Positions 36,319 to 43,996 of a DNA stretch of 46,352 nucleotides are shown here, one piece after another; the first letter of the stretch is position 1, and the number at the start of each line of letters is the position of its first letter. The position numbers were made by a program, and so were the translations under genes. The notes under the pieces were generated by a model. It did not search any database and was not told the DNA's origin. It worked only from the letters and a program-made list of their open reading frames with translations. The stretch is from Bacteroidota bacterium (GTDB lineage: Bacteria; Bacteroidota; Bacteroidia; Sphingobacteriales; Sphingobacteriaceae): NCBI GenBank assembly GCA_013287375.1, contig JABDDX010000011.1:1-46352 (forward strand), given 5' to 3'.

Positions 36319-37518
36319 TTAGTTCATAACGGTTATCCTCCTTCCTGTAATTTTAAAGTGAATTTTACCGACCATCTCCAGGTATTGCAATAGTTCGGTT
36401 ATACTTTTTGAGCGATAATAAGTACCTCCAAATTTTTGATCATCAAATTTTCCGCGGTAATCGATATCAACGTCATACCACCGGGACACCTTTTTCATAA
36501 TGGTGGTGATGTTGTCATCGTTGAAAAGGAAATACCCGTTTTTCCAGGCCATCGCATCATCTATATTTGCCTCGGATACCAGTATCTTATCGGCATCATT
36601 ATTCACAACTGCCTGCTGGCCTGGCTTTAATAATGATTGTTGGCTATTTTTGGTGATCTGTACTGATCCTTCGAGCAATGTTGTAGTAATTGCGTCATCA
36701 TCGCTATAAGCAGCAATGTTAAAGTGGGTACCTAACACCCTTACCTGTACATTGTTCATGCTCACATAAAAAGGTTTCTGTTTGTTTTTAGCCACCTCAA
36801 AATAAGCCTCACCGCTTAGTTTTACATGCCGTTCATTGCCTGTGAAAGCTGTGGGATAAGTGATAGATGAAGCAGCATTTAACCATACTTTAGTACCATC
36901 GGGCAGTATAACCTGGTACTCGCCGCCTTTAGGGGTGGTTAGTGTGTTATAACTTACCAAATTATCAGCAACGGGCGATGCTGATTTTATTTGATAAACT
37001 ATCTGTCCGTTATGTGTTTTTAATACTGTGCTTATACCTGTTTTGGCCAGCATACCATTGTTGGCATTCCCCAGTATAATAACTTTACCATTAGCCATAG
37101 TTAAAACAGCTTTTTGGCTACCGGGCACAATAACTGACGGTTTCATATTGTTAGCCTGCTTGTTATTTATTACAGCTATTTTATTATGCCGGATGATAAA
37201 TATGCCCGCAGTAAAAAAGACAAGAGCAGCTGCCGCAATTTTAAGCCACAACAATTTATAGGTTTTTGGCTTTTCTGAAGCAATAAATGAATTTTCACTA
37301 AATCTTGAATCTGATTTAATACGATCAAAGACTTTACGAGATTGCTCAGCTCCAAATGCCGGGCCCTCGTTTAAATCAAGCAAATTGGTGTCAATGATGT
37401 GTTCAATCTCAGCCGGATCGGTTTTCTTTAAATGATTTAACAATTCTTCGCAATCAACAATATTGATTGTGTTATTTAAATATTGATGCAATAAGCTGTG
37501 GAGCCTTGCTTTTTCCAT
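36319..37518 (-). CDS. FecR family anti-sigma factor
   Basis: This 399-residue protein has a cytoplasmic N-terminal part (about 1-85) with a sigma-binding helical domain, one membrane helix at about 90-110 (LLWLKIAAAALVFFTAGIFII), and a periplasmic FecR domain near 185-290 (TLTTPKGGEYQVILPDGTKVWLNAASSITYPTAF). A C-terminal domain (DUF4974 type) follows, ALLEGSVQITKNSQQ... to YLEMVGKIHFKITGR. It holds the ECF sigma factor inactive until the STN domain of the loaded SusC signals. It lies 114 bases after the sigma gene and in the same orientation. Confidence 0.93.
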   Translation of the reverse strand: MEKARLHSLLHQYLNNTINIVDCEELLNHLKKTDPAEIEHIIDTNLLDLNEGPAFGAEQSRKVFDRIKSDSRFSENSFIASEKPKTYKLLWLKIAAAALVFFTAGIFIIRHNKIAVINNKQANNMKPSVIVPGSQKAVLTMANGKVIILGNANNGMLAKTGISTVLKTHNGQIVYQIKSASPVADNLVSYNTLTTPKGGEYQVILPDGTKVWLNAASSITYPTAFTGNERHVKLSGEAYFEVAKNKQKPFYVSMNNVQVRVLGTHFNIAAYSDDDAITTTLLEGSVQITKNSQQSLLKPGQQAVVNNDADKILVSEANIDDAMAWKNGYFLFNDDNITTIMKKVSRWYDVDIDYRGKFDDQKFGGTYYRSKSITELLQYLEMVGKIHFKITGRRITVMN

Positions 37519-37632
37519 ATTATAATTGGTTATTAAAAGAGTCAGGATGACTACTATAATAACAGAACACAGGATAAAGCAGGTAGGACTACCCGGTAAT
37601 GAAATAAATATTAAAAAAGATGCCGAGTTATA

Positions 37633-38214
37633 TCAGGAACGATAAAATAGAAAGAAAAAATAGATAATGTGCGCGTATTTTAAGTGAGCCCTTAATGTTT
37701 TTAAGGCCTCAACCATATGGTTTTTTACCGTATTTGGTGAAATATTTTGTTGTTGCGCTATTTCTTTATAGGACAGACCATCGATACGGCTTAATTTGAA
37801 AACGATTCTTTGCTGCTTAGGTAATTTATCTATCAGCGTATCCACATAACGGCCAAGATCGCGAACAACAACATCCTCTTCGGTTGTGTTTTGAATTTGA
37901 AGAACGTTAATAAGTAACGCTTCCGATAATTCAGTTGATTTGCATATTTGACGTAACGCATTCAATGATAACCGTTTTGCGATAACAAACAGATACAACC
38001 ATAAGTTACCATTCATATCAAGTTTATCCCTGCTCAACCAAAGATTGATAAATGTTTCCTGTACAATCTCTTCGCTCTGTTCCTTGTCTTTTAAAAACCG
38101 AAACGCAAGCCGATAAACGTTTTCACTGTAAAGGTCATACACCATTTTAAATGCAGACTCATTACCCGCAATTAATTGTTGAATATACTTACTATCAATA
38201 GATATGGGTTTCAC
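37633..38214 (-). CDS. ECF RNA polymerase sigma factor of the FecI-like group
   Basis: This 193-residue sigma-70 family factor has region 2 (FKMVYDLYSENVYRLAFRFL, KEQSEEIVQETFINLWLSR, about 18-85) and region 4 (LPKQQRIVFKLSRIDGLSYKEIAQQQNISPNTVKNHMVEAL, about 132-175). No N-terminal extension is present. It is the first gene of a minus-strand unit with fecR, the usual pair next to a SusC with STN domain. It likely directs transcription of susCDE and the GH76 genes. An upstream AT-rich region (38215-38464) separates it from the divergent DUF2252 gene; no clear TAnnTTTG was seen there. Confidence 0.94.
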   Translation of the reverse strand: MKPISIDSKYIQQLIAGNESAFKMVYDLYSENVYRLAFRFLKDKEQSEEIVQETFINLWLSRDKLDMNGNLWLYLFVIAKRLSLNALRQICKSTELSEALLINVLQIQNTTEEDVVVRDLGRYVDTLIDKLPKQQRIVFKLSRIDGLSYKEIAQQQNISPNTVKNHMVEALKTLRAHLKYAHIIYFFFLFYRS

Positions 38215-38464
38215 TTATTAAAGTAAAATAATTGGTATGCTAAAAGTAAAAGTATTATCGTTAAAATAAAACAATTATTAATTATATTCCTATTATAATA
38301 TTATAATAGCTTAGTACAATTAACACAATCGCTTTGAAGTAATTACTGGATATTTAGAGGGGGTTACTCCGGCTATTTGACAATAAATCAACCCTTTTAT
38401 TTGAATGGCGAAATTACCACTCTACTGAGCATAAACATTTAAGTTAAACTATTATTAGAGCAGC

Positions 38465-39700
38465 ATGACATCAAAACTTTCCGAAAGATTATTAAAATTC
38501 AATAAGGACCTGCTTCCTGATATGGTTCAATTAAAATATCAGCTCATGTCAGAAAATGCTTTCCGCTTTTTCAGGGGTACCTGTCATCTTTTTTATGAGG
38601 ATCTAAGTAAAGTCCGGGAGTTTCCGTCTTCCCCGCCAACGTGGATATGCGGTGACCTGCATTTAGAAAATTTCGGAAGTTTTAAAGGAAACAACCGGAT
38701 GGTATATTTTGACTTGAATGACTTCGATGAGGCTATTTTGGCTCCGTTATGCTGGGAAGTATCACGGGCATTGACCAGTATCTTTGTAGCATTTAATACC
38801 TTGAAAATCAAACCTGCGGAAGCTAAAAAAGTAGCGGGATTGTTTCTTAAAACCTATACCGAAATTCTTACCGGTGGGAAAGCTTACTATATTGATCCGA
38901 GGACTGCGACAGGAATTGTGAAGCATTTTATAAAGGCCGTAAAAAAAAGGAAGGAAAACGACTTTATTCAACACCTGTGTAACGTTAAAGGTTCAGGTTT
39001 AAAAATATCGATCGACAACAAAATGCATTTTGAAGTGGATAAAGCGCTAAAGGCAGAACTTAAACAACTGATCTCAAACTGGATGAAACATTCCCGGGAA
39101 TGGCCTAATAACTATATCGTTAAAGATGCAGCTTTTCGGGTAGCTGGTACAGGAAGTGTAGGATTAAAGCGCTACATGTTTTTACTACAAAGCACCAGGG
39201 ACAAAAAGAAACCGGTGTTTGTTGAAATGAAACAGACGCGTTCATCATCATTAGCGCCTTATATTGCCATCAAACAACCGGAATGGAAGTCGGAGGCGGA
39301 ACGCCTGATATTCATCAAGCAAAAAATGCAAAACATCTCCCCTGCCTTATTGAGCCAGATCATATTTAAGAATGACGTTTATGTGTTACAGGAAATGCAA
39401 CCCGTTGCGGATAAAATTAACTTTAAACTGATTGAAGAAAGTAATGATGATCTGGAAAGGGTTATCAAAGACATGGCTATGCTAACCGCATCTTCACAAA
39501 TTCGGAGTGGCGGAATTAAGGGATCTTCCATCATTGATGAATTGGTTGCCTTTGGCAATCAAAAGGATTGGCAAGAGCCATTGTTAAATTATGCCATAAA
39601 ATATTCCAACCAGGTTACGAATGATTATAAGCAATACTTATCCGATTATAATAATGGGGATTTTTCTCTTCCCCTAAAAAACAAGACCAGCAATAAATAG
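38465..39700 (+). CDS. DUF2252 family protein, kinase-like fold
   Basis: This 411-residue protein has the DUF2252 core FRFFRGTCHLFYEDL, CGDLHLENFG and YFDLNDFDEA (about 36-105). GDLHxxN and DFD match the catalytic and Mg-binding motifs of aminoglycoside phosphotransferase/HipA-like kinases, so phosphotransfer is possible, but no substrate is known. Later parts (AFRVAGTGSVGLKRYMFLLQ, KPVFVEMKQTRSSSLAPYI, YVLQEMQPVADKINF) are also typical. It is divergent from the sigma gene and is followed after 145 bases by a small protein. It has no evident link to the glycan genes. Confidence 0.9.
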   Translation: MTSKLSERLLKFNKDLLPDMVQLKYQLMSENAFRFFRGTCHLFYEDLSKVREFPSSPPTWICGDLHLENFGSFKGNNRMVYFDLNDFDEAILAPLCWEVSRALTSIFVAFNTLKIKPAEAKKVAGLFLKTYTEILTGGKAYYIDPRTATGIVKHFIKAVKKRKENDFIQHLCNVKGSGLKISIDNKMHFEVDKALKAELKQLISNWMKHSREWPNNYIVKDAAFRVAGTGSVGLKRYMFLLQSTRDKKKPVFVEMKQTRSSSLAPYIAIKQPEWKSEAERLIFIKQKMQNISPALLSQIIFKNDVYVLQEMQPVADKINFKLIEESNDDLERVIKDMAMLTASSQIRSGGIKGSSIIDELVAFGNQKDWQEPLLNYAIKYSNQVTNDYKQYLSDYNNGDFSLPLKNKTSNK

Positions 39701-39845
39701 TCGAAAAATTTCGATTTTAAGGGAAATAACAGATACACAGCGTGATATATTTTTGCAAGGAAATACCTGCTTTGTATGAGCGGTATAATTTTGTTAATTA
39801 ATGTTAATGCAGACAATATTGAAGGCATTTGCTCGTCTATTTATC

Positions 39846-40085
39846 ATGAAACACACGATCAAATTAACCGATGGAACAGTGCAGCTTGTGCAGATCACCA
39901 GTGCTTATTTTAAATCCTGGCATGTTTGGAAAGTCAGGTTCGATGATGGTAAAGTAGTCATGTTATTTAAGCTGGGCAGCGAGTGGATGCAAAGGAATGA
40001 GGATTATTTAGAGGAGCATGTTTTAAGAGCATTGGGGAATTGCATCGACAGAATAATTTTTAGGAAGAAGCAGATTTCCTTTTAA
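39846..40085 (+). CDS. Small hypothetical protein
   Basis: From the ATG at 39846 it has 79 residues (MKHTIKLTDGTVQLVQIT...), a mostly beta-strand start (KVRFDDGKVVMLFKLG) and a helical end with RNEDYLEEHVLRALGNCID and a basic tail. An upstream ATG at 39801 would add 15 residues; the shorter start gives the cleaner N-terminus. It is not recognised, is soluble, and stands alone on the plus strand between DUF2252 and the convergent luciferase-like gene. Confidence 0.6.
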   Translation: MKHTIKLTDGTVQLVQITSAYFKSWHVWKVRFDDGKVVMLFKLGSEWMQRNEDYLEEHVLRALGNCIDRIIFRKKQISF

Positions 40086-40128
40086 TCAGAGATAAAAATT
40101 TCAACTTTGTTTGTGAGTTTTGTTTGTA

Positions 40129-40153
40129 CTGTACCACGGCACAAGTGGTACAG
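40129..40153. repeat. Short perfect dyad in the gap before the luciferase-like gene end
   Basis: CTGTACCAC (40129-40137) and GTGGTACAG (40145-40153) are exact complements with a 7-base loop. A longer-range pair AAAAAGCAGTA (40184-40194) and TACTGCTTTTT (40306-40316) lies in the same 234-base gap. The gap is between convergent genes, so these are likelier 3' structures than operators. Confidence 0.5.
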
Positions 40154-40319
40154 TTGGTACACTTTTTACCCCAAAAATGCCATAAAAAGCAGTAAAAACA
40201 GGCTTTTTAAATCACTTATTTGTCTAAAATCAGGCTAAAAAGCATGAAATTCAACCTGAAAATGATCATTTTTAGCCCATTTTCACCTTCATTTTCAATA
40301 AAAAATACTGCTTTTTTAA

Positions 40320-41342
40320 CTAGCCCTTAGCCTTAATCAATGGTATAACTTTTTTACCAATTAATTCAATCGAACTCATTAACTGACTATGCGTCAACCC
40401 AGCGTTATCCATCTGGAAAGTAAACCGATCAACACCACCCAACGCCTCGCTATGACGGATTAACTTTTCTGCAACCTGCTCTGGTCCTCCAACCACAAGT
40501 ACACCTCTTGGCGCGATTAATGAATCGAACTGGCCTTTGGTCACCGGTGGCCAGCCACGCTCCCTTCCCAACTTTGTCCAAAGCTCTGCGTAACCTGGAT
40601 AGTAATCAGTTATCGCTTGTTCATTGGTTACAGCAACATAGCCAGGTGAATGCAAGCCGACCTTTAATTGTTCCGGTTTAAATCCTGCCCTATGCCCGGC
40701 TTCACGGTAAAGGTCAACCAATGGGCGAAAGCGATGCGTTTCGCCACCAATAACAGCAACCATTAAAGGCAGCCCCAACGTTCCAGCTCTCGCAAATGAT
40801 TCCGGTGTGCCGCCTACGCCTAGCCAAATGGGTAATTTTTCCTGTAACGATCTTGGGTAAACCGGTTGGTTATCTAAAGTCGGCCTAAACTTACCCGACC
40901 AACTTACAAACTCCTGATCGCGTATTTTAAGCAACAAGTCAAGCTTTTCTCTAAACAATGCATCGTAATCATTCAGGCTAAAACCAAACAATGGATAAGC
41001 TTCTATAGATGAACCGCGACCAACCACTAATTCCGCCCTGCCTTTGGAAATCAAATCAAGTGTAGCGAAGCTCTGATATACACGCACAGGATCAGCGGCA
41101 CTCAATACGGTGACAGCGCTGGTTAGGCGGATACGTTTGGTTCGGGCAGCAGCCGCAGCCAGGATCACCGCCGTAGCCGAATCCAGGAACTCTTTTTTAT
41201 GATGTTCACCGATTCCAAAAACATCTAGTCCGGCTCCGTCGGCAAATACTATCCTATCCAATAATTGTTCCATCGCATCAACGCTACTTAGCGAGTTACT
41301 GCCATACATCGCCGAGGCAAAGCTATCTACTCCAATTTCCAT
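40320..41342 (-). CDS. LLM class flavin-dependent oxidoreductase
   Basis: This 340-residue luciferase-like monooxygenase has MEIGVDSFAS, GLDVFGIGEHHKKEFLDSATAVILAAAAARTKRIRLTSAVTVLSAADPVRVYQSFATLDLISKGRAELVVGRGSSIE in several blocks, and LPIWLGVGGTPESFARAG. The fold is an (alpha/beta)8 barrel that uses FMNH2 or F420; in Bacteroidota FMN is expected. The substrate cannot be told from sequence. It lies between two glycan gene groups but is separated from the upstream operon by a terminator (41433-41477), so it is probably a separate unit. Confidence 0.9.
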   Translation of the reverse strand: MEIGVDSFASAMYGSNSLSSVDAMEQLLDRIVFADGAGLDVFGIGEHHKKEFLDSATAVILAAAAARTKRIRLTSAVTVLSAADPVRVYQSFATLDLISKGRAELVVGRGSSIEAYPLFGFSLNDYDALFREKLDLLLKIRDQEFVSWSGKFRPTLDNQPVYPRSLQEKLPIWLGVGGTPESFARAGTLGLPLMVAVIGGETHRFRPLVDLYREAGHRAGFKPEQLKVGLHSPGYVAVTNEQAITDYYPGYAELWTKLGRERGWPPVTKGQFDSLIAPRGVLVVGGPEQVAEKLIRHSEALGGVDRFTFQMDNAGLTHSQLMSSIELIGKKVIPLIKAKG

Positions 41343-41432
41343 TATACTTGAATTTAGTTGTTACAACACTTAATTCAAAGTTCGGTTTTTTAAATGATTT
41401 AAATAACAGGATGATCTCATTAAAATTTAATG

Positions 41433-41477
41433 TATAAAAAAAGAAAGGCTATTGTTGAATAGCCTTTCTTTTTTATA
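41433..41477 (-). terminator. Terminator after the GH92-glutaminase operon
   Basis: A long stem with GAAAGGCTATT (41443 area) pairing AATAGCCTTTC (41459-41469), flanked by A and T runs on both sides, lies 35 bases after the glutaminase-like stop. The A/T runs make it work on both strands. It separates that operon from the luciferase-like gene. Confidence 0.85.
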
Positions 41478-41511
41478 CCAGTTAACCCTACGAAAGGATA
41501 AACTCCTTTAT

Positions 41512-43962
41512 TTATTTTTTAGCAGACATCCTTTCATCTAACAGTTTCATAAAATATCCCCCCACAACGCTCCTTGCCTGAAAACCAACCTGTTTACCGT
41601 CGGTTGTTTCATGCCAGTCGCTTAGTGGTACGCGGGTTGGGGTCTCTGTAGCATATTTGTAAATTGGGTCAGTCAACGCCTCAAAATCTTTTTGGTTACT
41701 TGCCAAGGTTGCGGTCCACATTATCCAATCTGATTTTGTGTAGGTTTTACGGCTGTCTAATGGCAATCCAAATTCATTTTGTTTGGTTAGATAGAATTTA
41801 ATTTCCTTTTCATAAACCTCCTGCGGGAAAAGGTCAAGCCCTAGTACTTTATCCCAAACCATGTTATATTTTTGGCTCCAGGTACCTGGGTTTTCAAATG
41901 TTAAAGTAGAATGGTCACCGTCGCCTGATAACTTTATCCATTTACTAACCATTCCTTTAGCTATCTCGCGATATTTAGTCGCTGTTTCCTTATCACCTAA
42001 CTGATCGGCAAGTTGCGCATAGCAGGCAATACCAACTATGGCTTTAACTGATAAATTGGAGTTACGTGCAAGGTGCCCCGCAAAATCATCCGTACATAAC
42101 TGATTTTTAGGGTCAAATCCTTCTTCAACTAAATAATTAACCCATTTACTTAATGTTTTCCAATGTGGTTTTGCATAACCAGCATTACCTTCTGCTTTTG
42201 CAATGGCCGCTATCAAAATAATCATATTACCTGATTCTTCAACCGGCATACCCTCCCCATATAATTGGCCATTGGCCAGTGGGTATTCTCCCAGATCATG
42301 CGAAGCATAATCCCTGTTAAATTTGCCACTTTCGCTAAAATATAAAATGCCATTAAGCATTCCCTCCAGCAATTTAGGGTTGTAGATTAGATACAAGGGC
42401 GCCGATGGATAGGTTACGTCAACGGTATTTATAAAGCCACCGCTAAAGTTTTCCTTAGATAGCCATAACAACTTGCCTTGCGGGCTTTTTACCAGCATAT
42501 GAGCCGCTATACTTTGGCGATAGGCCAGTGCACATAATTTGGCGTACTTCTCCCCGCCTGCTTTAACAGCATCCTTGTACATCGAGGTATTAAATGCCTC
42601 GCATCTTTTTATTACAGATAGATATTCTGTAGCCGAAGCTGTTAACACCTGTACAAATGTTTTTTGCTGTGCGTTTTGCCACCATGGTTTTAAATTGGTA
42701 TGAAAATACTGGATCGGGGTAATATCATCATATCCCATCTCAATAAATTTCTCTATCGGGGCTTTACCTACCACACCAAATGGTATTACGGTATTTAAAA
42801 CAACATCTGTACCTTGTTTAATGGTTGTTTTGTTCTCGTTATTAACAAAAGAACCAACTGCCGCAATACTGCTACCAATGTATTGTATCGCATTGCTATT
42901 TTTAGGCGCAGCCACATACATATATCCCCAATCTATTCGTACATCATCACCGCTCTTTTTCAAAACAGGTTGTTCAACTGTACCCGCTTTTAATATAGAT
43001 AGACCTGGTGAAACAACTTTTTCGGCAATTACCGGTTGCGAGGAATTATTACGGGCGATATCTGCCGACGCGCTAAAAAACACTTTTACATTGTGTGGCC
43101 TACCATCATTTGATTTTACTTTATACGAGATATAAGATACCGGCCTTGATAATAGCGCCAAATCATTTAATAATAATGGCGAAGTAAATGTAAGCTTCAG
43201 ATCGGCATCACCACATTTAAAATTGTATATGGTTTGGGTTGCATTAATAGCAACACTGGTTTGTTTAGCAGCTTCTATTTGTCTCGATTTTTTCTTCACC
43301 ATATCAACCAGGCCTATATCCAGCCTGGAACCACCGCCCGTATTAATAACGTGGATAGCTAAAATATTTTCGCCATTTTTTAAGGTATTGGCAATGGGCA
43401 CCATACCATAATCGTTGGTAACACCAACTTTTTGATAGATCCTTTCTCCATTTAAATAAACATCTATATCATCATCGTGCGACAGTTTCAGGATCAGTTT
43501 ATTAATATCATCAACATGTGCTGCAGAGAATATGCGCCTAACCCAAATATCATGCGTTTTCCAAATGGTTTTATCTATGTTTTCATCGGTGCCTATTGGT
43601 GCCAGGCCTGCTTTCCATTCAGTGGTATTGTATTGCATCGCGGTCCAATCGCCTTTGGGTTCGGTTTCAGTATATTTTACAGGATAATTAGTTTCGTCGG
43701 CTGCCGGGAGTATTGTTTTAAATACCTCGGGTTCTTTTCCCATAAAACGATACACTTTATCATCTACCTTAATAAAACCAAGCAACGATTGATCTTTCCC
43801 TGTCCAGTGATGGGTTGTAGAAGTATTCAATGTGTCAGAAAAAGACCAGATGCTGAAATAAGTATTATGCGTAATTAACGGATAAGCTGGTGCTTTTTCA
43901 ATTTGTGCAAATACACTTGTACTTAAAAACGTTAACAGGAGTAAAAAAACAAATTTATTCAT
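41512..43962 (-). CDS. Glutaminase-A-like secreted protein (DUF4965/DUF5127 type)
   Basis: From the ATG at 43962 it has 816 residues. It starts with a signal peptide (MNKFVFLLLLTFLSTSVFAQ). The N-terminal part has PAYPLITHNTYFSIWSFSDTLN (DUF4964-like), then a beta-rich DUF5127-like domain, then DUF4965/DUF1793-like segments such as AYRQSIAAHMLVKSPQGKLLWLSKENFSGGFINTVDVTYPSAPLYL, MPVEESGNMIILIAA and YNMVWDKVLGLDLF. This is the build of fungal glutaminase A homologues found with glycan loci in Bacteroidota. The activity here is unknown; a role in releasing glycans or amide groups from glycoprotein is a guess. The upstream in-frame ATGs at 44028 and 44007 are rejected as they precede the signal peptide. 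It follows GH92 by 34 bases. Confidence 0.88.
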   Translation of the reverse strand: MNKFVFLLLLTFLSTSVFAQIEKAPAYPLITHNTYFSIWSFSDTLNTSTTHHWTGKDQSLLGFIKVDDKVYRFMGKEPEVFKTILPAADETNYPVKYTETEPKGDWTAMQYNTTEWKAGLAPIGTDENIDKTIWKTHDIWVRRIFSAAHVDDINKLILKLSHDDDIDVYLNGERIYQKVGVTNDYGMVPIANTLKNGENILAIHVINTGGGSRLDIGLVDMVKKKSRQIEAAKQTSVAINATQTIYNFKCGDADLKLTFTSPLLLNDLALLSRPVSYISYKVKSNDGRPHNVKVFFSASADIARNNSSQPVIAEKVVSPGLSILKAGTVEQPVLKKSGDDVRIDWGYMYVAAPKNSNAIQYIGSSIAAVGSFVNNENKTTIKQGTDVVLNTVIPFGVVGKAPIEKFIEMGYDDITPIQYFHTNLKPWWQNAQQKTFVQVLTASATEYLSVIKRCEAFNTSMYKDAVKAGGEKYAKLCALAYRQSIAAHMLVKSPQGKLLWLSKENFSGGFINTVDVTYPSAPLYLIYNPKLLEGMLNGILYFSESGKFNRDYASHDLGEYPLANGQLYGEGMPVEESGNMIILIAAIAKAEGNAGYAKPHWKTLSKWVNYLVEEGFDPKNQLCTDDFAGHLARNSNLSVKAIVGIACYAQLADQLGDKETATKYREIAKGMVSKWIKLSGDGDHSTLTFENPGTWSQKYNMVWDKVLGLDLFPQEVYEKEIKFYLTKQNEFGLPLDSRKTYTKSDWIMWTATLASNQKDFEALTDPIYKYATETPTRVPLSDWHETTDGKQVGFQARSVVGGYFMKLLDERMSAKK

Positions 43963-43996
43963 GTAGTTATTGTGCTTATAAATCAATGTGATATTT

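Noticed and set aside
40129..40316. Dyads read as an operator or a replication-type iteron region
   Set aside because: Only one perfect short dyad and one long-range pair exist, between convergent genes; 3' RNA structures are simpler.
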